Shown: piece by piece, positions 60,008-64,000 of the stretch
How the letters are laid out: each line of letters begins with the position of its first letter
How positions within the stretch are numbered: the stretch's first letter is position 1
NCBI RefSeq assembly: GCF_011839805.1
Contig: NZ_VWPY01000005.1
Span: 91,693 to 155,692 of the forward strand
Length of the DNA: 64,000 bases
Direction of reading: 5' to 3'
DNA from: Kineococcus rubinsiae
Lineage (GTDB): Bacteria > Actinomycetota > Actinomycetes > Actinomycetales > Kineococcaceae
Made by a program: the position numbers and the translations under genes
Notes under the pieces: generated by a model
What the model saw: only the letters and a program-made list of their open reading frames with translations
Told to the model about the DNA's origin: nothing
The model's database searches: none

Positions 60008-60643
60008 ATGGTTGATGTAAGGACCGCGACGCAGCACTTGGTCTTGGGCGGGGGTACGCACCCGCTGCCCGCCGACACCCTGAGCATGGAGTTGCTCGAC
60101 GGCCTAGATGGCGGAGTCGTGCACGCCGATTACGGCGATCCTGGCCACGTCTTCCGCGTCACCATCACGCAGGTTCCTCGTGTCCGCGCCGACTTCAACG
60201 CCGTCACGATCGGCCGCGTCGACGTCGCCGGAATCGGCGAGGTGCAGGTGGTCCTAGTGCAGTTGATGCTGGCCAACCACGTCAGCGTCGTGCTGCACGG
60301 GCGAAGGGCCGCTGCTGGTCCGGGCGGACCGCAGCGGCCAGACGCCGACCTGGCGCAAGCCGCGGGGGCGCCTGTGCGTGACGGGGACCCTGCCATGAGC
60401 GTCGAGCAGTGGGTGGAACAGCGGATCGTGGAACGGCTACAAGGGCTTCGAGTGCTGGTCGGTGACGACGTCGGCACCTCCTACGGCTCGCGCAGCGGTG
60501 AAGGCGGCGCGGAGGGGACGACGACCTCGATCGAGCGCTACCTGCCGTTGCCACCGTCTGGGGTCACGCGTCTGTCGATCGCTATCTTCGATGATCGCGC
60601 TGTTGTCGGCTCCCACGAGGTGGTGCTGCCATCGCCGCGGTGA
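60008..60643 (+). CDS. Hypothetical 211-residue protein
   Basis: The product reads MVDVRTATQHLVLGGGTHPL, GGVVHADYGDPGHVFRVTIT, VPRVRADFNAVTIGRVDVAG and ends with RLSIAIFDDRAVVGSHEVVL. The N- and C-terminal parts are beta-rich, the middle Ala/Gly-rich. No family recognised. Flanked on both sides by array repeats. Confidence 0.55.
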   Translation: MVDVRTATQHLVLGGGTHPLPADTLSMELLDGLDGGVVHADYGDPGHVFRVTITQVPRVRADFNAVTIGRVDVAGIGEVQVVLVQLMLANHVSVVLHGRRAAAGPGGPQRPDADLAQAAGAPVRDGDPAMSVEQWVEQRIVERLQGLRVLVGDDVGTSYGSRSGEGGAEGTTTSIERYLPLPPSGVTRLSIAIFDDRAVVGSHEVVLPSPR

Positions 60644-60737
60644 GGCGCGCGACCAGGCATCCCCGCACCAGGCCGCCATCCATCTGAGCCGGCTGGACCT
60701 CGACGGGACTGGACGTCGCCGGCACCGCGACCGCCCC

Positions 60738-60786
60738 CGGATCGCGGCATGAGCGCGCCTTCGCGTGACCAGCGGCATGAGCGCGC
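60738..60786 (+). repeat. GCGGCATGAGCGCGC repeat, copies 3a and 3b
   Basis: A partial unit at 60738-60759 and a full unit (CGCGTGACCAGCGGCATGAG then CGCGC) at 60762-60786, between convergent genes. Confidence 0.75.
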
Positions 60787-60853
60787 TGGCGCTAGGGGTG
60801 ATCGTTCGTTGGTGGCGGTGCTGGCAGGCACCCGCGGCTGCCACCGGCGCCAG

Positions 60854-61336
60854 TCAACGCTCCGACGAATCCGAGTCCTCGTCAAAGGAGAGGTTGATCT
60901 GCGTTGGCCCTTCTCCTTCGCTGGGCTGTGAAGGGTCGCGCAGAGGGTCGTTGGGGTCGGGGTTCCACTCCTGCTGCCGGAGTAGGGCTAGCTCTTCGTC
61001 GTCGGAGGAGGTGTAGATGGTGCCGCTGGTGGGGATGGGCTCCTGGGGACCCTCGAAGTCGCGCAACGGGTCCTCAGGGCTGTCGACACGGGCAAGGTCC
61101 GCCTGCTTCAGACGCCAGATGTCGGCCTCGTCGCTGTCGTCGTCGTCTGCGTACGACGGGGTAGGAGTGTCAGACACAGAGGTCACCTGCTTCGTGGGGA
61201 TGAGTGTGGTGTGCGTCGGTGCTGTCGGGGTGAGTAGCTGCCAGGCGCCGACGGCAACAGCGCAGGTGACGGCCAGACCGGTGAAGGCCAGTGTGGTCAT
61301 GGACTTGCGGGTCACGTGGCCTCTTCTCTTGATCAT
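60854..61336 (-). CDS. Hypothetical membrane-anchored acidic protein
   Basis: The 160-residue product has a basic N-terminus, then a single hydrophobic segment MTTLAFTGLAVTCAVAVGAW followed by an acidic exported region with two DPLRD repeats (EDPLRDFEGP, NDPLRDPSQP) and many Asp/Glu. Probably a type II membrane protein or uncleaved signal. Not recognised. Confidence 0.55.
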   Translation of the reverse strand: MIKRRGHVTRKSMTTLAFTGLAVTCAVAVGAWQLLTPTAPTHTTLIPTKQVTSVSDTPTPSYADDDDSDEADIWRLKQADLARVDSPEDPLRDFEGPQEPIPTSGTIYTSSDDEELALLRQQEWNPDPNDPLRDPSQPSEGEGPTQINLSFDEDSDSSER

Positions 61337-61390
61337 CGACTTGTCGACTGTACGTCGAACCGTGCGGGCGTCGCCTTGAAGTCACACAGT

Positions 61391-61434
61391 CAGCGGCATG
61401 AGCGCGCCTTCGCTCGACCAGGAGCATGACCGCG
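61391..61434 (+). repeat. GCGGCATGAGCGCGC repeat, copies 4a and 4b
   Basis: CAGCGGCATGAGCGCGC at 61391-61407 and the diverged CGCTCGACCAGGAGCATGAC at 61411-61430, between divergent genes. Confidence 0.65.
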
Positions 61435-61464
61435 AAGTCGGGCGTCCTGTCTTAGCGTCGAGCA

Positions 61465-61986
61465 ATGACCTGGAGCTACCCGTCGGAGCTGATCGTGGAG
61501 GCACCGGTGCGCCTACGTCTGCGGTACTCGGCTCGTGGGGATGCCAAGATCATCGCCGCGTGGCTGAGCCGGGAGGAGGTCTACCAGTGGTGGGGCGGTG
61601 CGCCGGTCCCGTTGGAGGAGGTGCTGGCGAAGTACATCGGCGACCGTTTGCCGGAGGTGGCCGTCTACGTCATCGAGAAGGCGGGACGACCGGTGGGACT
61701 CATCCAGGCGTGGCAGGACGACGGGTGCGGCCTGGACATGTTCATCGCCGCTGGCGAACAGGGCCGCGGGGTGGGTCCGGCGGCTGCGCGGGTCCTGGCT
61801 GAGGACCTCACCGCCCGGGGCTGGCAGGAGGTGATGGTCGACCCGGCGGTGGACAACGTTCGTGCGGTGCGTGCCTGGGAGCGGGCCGGCTTTGCGCCGA
61901 CCGGCGAACGCGGCGTTGACGAGGACCATGAGACCCAGTTGATGGTGTTCGTTTCCAGGGTCGACACCGCGCGGTCGTCGACATGA
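61465..61986 (+). CDS. GNAT acetyltransferase (aminoglycoside 6'-N-acetyltransferase-like)
   Basis: The 173-residue protein has RLRYSARGDAKIIAAWLSRE, VYQWWGGAPVPLEEVLAKYI, GLIQAWQDDGCGLDMFIAAG and GEQGRGVGPAAARVLAEDLT (acetyl-CoA loop QGRGxGPAA), ending VDPAVDNVRAVRAWERAGF. This matches the AAC(6')-Ib-like acetyltransf_8 group, which includes aminoglycoside enzymes and siderophore synthesis enzymes. The true substrate is uncertain. ATG at 61465. Preceded and followed by array repeats, like a cassette. Confidence 0.82.
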   Translation: MTWSYPSELIVEAPVRLRLRYSARGDAKIIAAWLSREEVYQWWGGAPVPLEEVLAKYIGDRLPEVAVYVIEKAGRPVGLIQAWQDDGCGLDMFIAAGEQGRGVGPAAARVLAEDLTARGWQEVMVDPAVDNVRAVRAWERAGFAPTGERGVDEDHETQLMVFVSRVDTARSST

Positions 61987-62013
61987 CTGGGGGGGTCGCC
62001 AGCCGCTGGCCAC

Positions 62014-62038
62014 CGCGCGACCAGCGGCATGAGCGCGC
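62014..62038 (+). repeat. GACCAGCGGCATGAGCGCGC repeat, copy 5
   Basis: Full unit with CGCGC before the core, between tandem plus-strand genes. Confidence 0.75.
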
Positions 62039-62073
62039 ATCTTGGGCCGAGGTCGAGCGTCAGGCAGACTGCA

Positions 62074-62513
62074 ATGGTGAGCACGGATGAGGTCATCCCT
62101 GGTGGACGCCAGAACCTGGCGGCCGCCACCTACGGGCAGCAGCTAAGCCGCATCTCCTTCGCCGGTGCTGACTTGACGTCGTCATCCGGTCCCCGGCACC
62201 TGCGCTTCGATCGCTGCTCCTTCGCCGGTGCGGACCTGCGCCAGGCCACGCTGGAGCAGGTGTCTTCAAGATGTGCGATCTGCGCGACGCGGACCTTCGC
62301 TCGGCATCGCTTCGCGGTTCATCGTTCGCGGCCTGCGACCTGCGGGGAGCCGATCTGCGTGGTGCGGACCTGTTCGGCGTCTCGTTCGGTGCCGTGAACA
62401 CCGGGGACGACACCGGGCGCACTCTCCTAACCGGTGCCCGTCTGGACCCTGGAGCGTTGGACACCGTTTCGGTGGCGGCGGGGACCGTATTGCCCGAGTC
62501 ATCAGCGCTGTGA
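62074..62513 (+). pseudogene. Pentapeptide-repeat protein with a frameshift
   Basis: The first frame from ATG 62074 reads ISFAGADLTSSSGPRHLRFD, RCSFAGADLRQATLEQV and then degenerates. The second frame, from about 62263, reads FKMCDLRDADLRSASLRGSS, FAACDLRGADLRGADLFGVS and continues to TGA at 62513. The A(D/N)LxX repeats make one pentapeptide beta-helix. Two extra bases after CAGGTG (TCTTCAAG instead of TTCAAG) would explain the shift. Pentapeptide proteins include Qnr and MfpA that shield gyrase, but this one is short and function is not evident. Confidence 0.72.
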
Positions 62514-62531
62514 GCGCTGTGAGCGCGTGTT

Positions 62532-62586
62532 GCGCGCGACCAGCGGCATGAGCGCGCGTTCCGCGCGACCAGCGGCATGAGCGCGC
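62532..62586 (+). repeat. GACCAGCGGCATGAGCGCGC repeat, tandem copies 6a and 6b
   Basis: Two full units 29 bases apart (62532-62557 and 62561-62586), preceded by degenerate GAGCGCTGTGAGCGC. The best-conserved tandem in the array. Confidence 0.8.
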
Positions 62587-62608
62587 CTTCTGGCGGCATG
62601 ATCAGCGG

Positions 62609-62875
62609 GTGGCTGAGTACTGGACATCACGACACTTCTCGCTGAGCAACCCTCGCGACGATGGCAGCAGTGACCTGCCACGGCTGCTGCGCCGCTTGGC
62701 CGACCGCGTCGAAGGCATTGGGATCGCGCCGACAGAACTACTGGACGTGACCATCTCGCAAGACACGACTGAAGACGGACCATGGTGGACAACCACGGTC
62801 TACTGGTCACCCGACGACGACGACGCCGGCGAGGACCTGGACGGGATGGAGGAGCCGCGCCGCCAACGTGACTAG
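62609..62875 (+). CDS. Conserved hypothetical 88-residue protein
   Basis: The product reads MAEYWTSRHFSLSNPRDDGS, SDLPRLLRRLADRVEGIGIA, PTELLDVTISQDTTEDGPWW and TTTVYWSPDDDD. The DLPxLLRRxAD and DGPWxxxTVYW pattern looks like a conserved actinobacterial family without assigned function. GTG at 62609 follows the tandem repeats by about 20 bases. Confidence 0.65.
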   Translation: MAEYWTSRHFSLSNPRDDGSSDLPRLLRRLADRVEGIGIAPTELLDVTISQDTTEDGPWWTTTVYWSPDDDDAGEDLDGMEEPRRQRD

Positions 62876-62920
62876 GACGCACCTTGCCCAAGGAGTCCTC
62901 AGGCCGCTCGCTCACCAGTA

Positions 62921-62947
62921 CGCGCGCGACCAGCGGCGTGAGCGCGC
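62921..62947 (+). repeat. GACCAGCGGCGTGAGCGCGC repeat, copy 7
   Basis: Full-length unit with one change in the core (GCGTGAG for GCATGAG), between convergent genes. Confidence 0.7.
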
Positions 62948-63083
62948 CGTCGGCGAACGGCTTCTTGGTGTATCCCGGCTGCGGCCTGGTGCCCTACGAA
63001 CAGCGGGAGCTGCCCTTCGATGAGCGTGACCTGCCGGCGGCCGGTCTGCCGAGCGACCATGACGGGCAACCGCATGAGTGCGC

Positions 63084-63596
63084 TCAGCCGTCGGCGAGCA
63101 GGTCCCGCGCCGCTTGGAGGATGGCGGCGTCGTAGGCGGCACGGTGTTCGGGGTATTCCGCCCACTCGCTGGCCAGCCCGACGAAGCGCATCAGGGCGTC
63201 CGTTTGGTTGAGATCGAGGGAGGCGTCCAGCCAGATGCGCCGGGCAGCCTCGTAGGGCGTCATGGTCCCCTCCACGGCGGCGTGGGCCCAGGCGCGGGAC
63301 ATCTCCCAGAGAGCGTCCTCCTCGGTCAACGTTGGGGCACCCAGCTCGTCGAGGGCAGCGGTGAAGGCGTCTCGGACATCAAGAGCATCGCCGCCGTCCA
63401 TGCCTGCGACCTCCGCCAGCAAGGGGGAGTCGTACCCGTTGATCAGTGCCTCCGTGGCCCAGGCGGGCATCTGCTCCGGTGTCAGCAGGCGCAGCAGAGC
63501 ACGGGCTCGAGCACGGCGAAGGTCTTCCACGTCGTCCATGATGCCGTCTTGAAACATCCGAAGGTCAACGAGACCGCGAGGTGCCTGGCCGCTCGT
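63084..63596 (-). CDS. Hypothetical helical protein
   Basis: The product has DVEDLRRARARALLRLLTPE, QMPAWATEALINGYDSPLLA, EVAGMDGGDALDVRDAFTAA, EGTMTPYEAARRIWLDASLD and DALMRFVGLASEWAEYPEHR. It is alpha-helical and acidic without signals. ATG 63596 and 63539 are possible starts; neither has a clear site. A still longer frame would start inside repeat copy 8. Not recognised. Confidence 0.6.
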   Translation of the reverse strand, partial: TSGQAPRGLVDLRMFQDGIMDDVEDLRRARARALLRLLTPEQMPAWATEALINGYDSPLLAEVAGMDGGDALDVRDAFTAALDELGAPTLTEEDALWEMSRAWAHAAVEGTMTPYEAARRIWLDASLDLNQTDALMRFVGLASEWAEYPEHRAAYDAAILQAARDLLADG

Positions 63597-63609
63597 CATG
63601 CACGCGTTT

Positions 63610-63655
63610 CGCGCCATGAGCGCGCGTCCCGCGCGGCCAGCGGCATGAGCGCGCG
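63610..63655 (+). repeat. GACCAGCGGCATGAGCGCGC repeat, copies 8a and 8b
   Basis: CGCGCCATGAGCGCGCG (63610-63626) and GCGCGGCCAGCGGCATGAGC plus GCGCG (63631-63655), upstream of the minus-strand gene and before the insertion sequence. Confidence 0.75.
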
Positions 63656-63706
63656 CTCATCGACATGACCGTGACGTCCGTGACCGTGATGTCAGGGCGG
63701 CACGGC

Positions 63707-63722
63707 GAGCCGCTGACGGCTC
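63707..63722. terminator. Short hairpin at the transposase end
   Basis: Arms GAGCCG and CGGCTC with loop CTGA, about 50 bases past the transposase stop. Confidence 0.4.
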
Positions 63723-63769
63723 GTGGGGCGCTGCTCGGCTCTGGCTACGCCCCTAGGTGTACCTGGCCA

Positions 63770-64000
63770 TCACGTTGGTGACAGGCGGCTGACCGGCGGG
63801 AGGCCACCGAGTGCGCTGTGACGGCGTTGAGTGTTGTAGTGCTCGATCCACGGGGCAAGGGCTGCGGCCCGTTCGGCGTTGCTGGTGAAGACCTGCCGGT
63901 AGGCCCACTCGGTGGCCAGGGTCCGGTTCAACCGCTCCACCTTGCCGTTCTGCCAGGGGCAGTGCGGGCGGATGAACTTCTGCCGGGCACCCAGTGCTGC
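63770..64000 (-). mobile_element. IS481-family transposase, C-terminal part
   Basis: The minus-strand frame runs off the right edge and ends at TGA 63770. It encodes 76 residues: AALGARQKFIRPHCPWQNGK, VERLNRTLATEWAYRQVFTS, WIEHYNTQRRHSALGGLPPV. The QNGKVERxNRTL and YNxxRRHSALGGxPP motifs, with the last catalytic Glu in KVERLNR, are those of the DDE domain of IS481-type transposases. The rest of the element lies outside the window; no terminal inverted repeat could be verified. Confidence 0.88.

Noticed and set aside
62884..63135. Plus-strand frame with VYPGCGLVPYEQRELPFDER
   Set aside because: It begins in or next to a repeat copy and overlaps the opposite-strand gene at 63084; it may be a gene fragment, but the evidence is too weak.
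58897..63660. CRISPR array
   Set aside because: Repeats are separated by whole genes and not by uniform short spacers, apart from one 29-base tandem, and no cas gene is present.
58640..63660. Classical class 1 or chromosomal integron
   Set aside because: No tyrosine integrase gene in the window and the repeats lack attC core boxes; only the cassette-like layout is similar.
1..64000. tRNA or rRNA genes
   Set aside because: I looked for cloverleaf-type and rRNA-like stretches in the gaps and saw none; a covariance-model scan would be decisive.

Overview
The window is high-GC DNA with many GTG starts, four-base GTGA and ATGA gene overlaps and actinobacterial families (ANTAR regulators, DUF4192, DUF6226, LOV-EAL-GGDEF proteins, Asp23 stress clusters). 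It most likely comes from a Kineococcus-like actinomycete of the Kineosporiales; that assignment is inference from gene content. A partitioning pair, a primase-like replication protein, a relaxase and a mobilization accessory protein between about 49.1 and 57.2 kb indicate a mobilizable plasmid, or a chromosome carrying one.

Layout. 0-16.6 kb: the tail of an EAL phosphodiesterase, a soluble two-GAF chemoreceptor, a MarR regulator divergent from a PNPOx-like/SDR pair, a secreted subtilase with a C-terminal SARWS repeat tail followed at once by a membrane GGDEF-EAL protein, a CPBP protease plus two-component operon, a frameshifted membrane protein, and an EAL-DICT-LOV-GGDEF protein. 17-25.7 kb: a general-stress island with GAF-ANTAR and HTH regulators, DUF2382 and PRC-barrel proteins, GlsB, CsbD, AmaP, DUF6286, DUF2273, three Asp23-type proteins and a divergent sigma factor; a perfect CRP/GlxR-type palindrome lies in the divergent gap. 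26.5-38.5 kb: signalling genes including PAS-GGDEF, a proteorhodopsin-type proton pump with a long tail, a decayed Na+/Ca2+ antiporter, LOV-GAF-SpoIIE and PAS-SpoIIE phosphatases, two GAF-ANTAR proteins and an AraC regulator. Two LOV proteins and the rhodopsin make this a light, c-di-GMP and stress signalling region.

38.7-48.7 kb is accessory DNA: rifampin ADP-ribosyltransferase, a ZIP-like permease, a frameshifted serine recombinase beside a repeat that recurs twice, small regulator/membrane-protein operons, pseudogenes, an intradiol dioxygenase-like lipoprotein, a glyoxalase-fold protein and a DUF6226 protein. Many spacers here carry a short repeat starting CGGTCATCCCGCG. 49-57.5 kb is the plasmid backbone, with a 23-bp palindrome before parA, an A+T-rich origin candidate, a rho-independent terminator and a possible oriT palindrome. 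57.5-63.7 kb holds mostly small unknown genes in both orientations, plus a GNAT acetyltransferase and a broken pentapeptide-repeat gene. Nearly every intergenic gap there carries a same-orientation copy of a short hairpin repeat (core GACCAGCGGCATGAGCGCGC), giving the look of a gene-cassette array. The window ends inside an IS481-type transposase.

Several genes are broken by single frameshifts or in-frame stops (13183, 20929, 40289, 43169, 62074), and one is heavily decayed (29336). This fits a high-turnover accessory region, although some single-base events could be sequencing errors.
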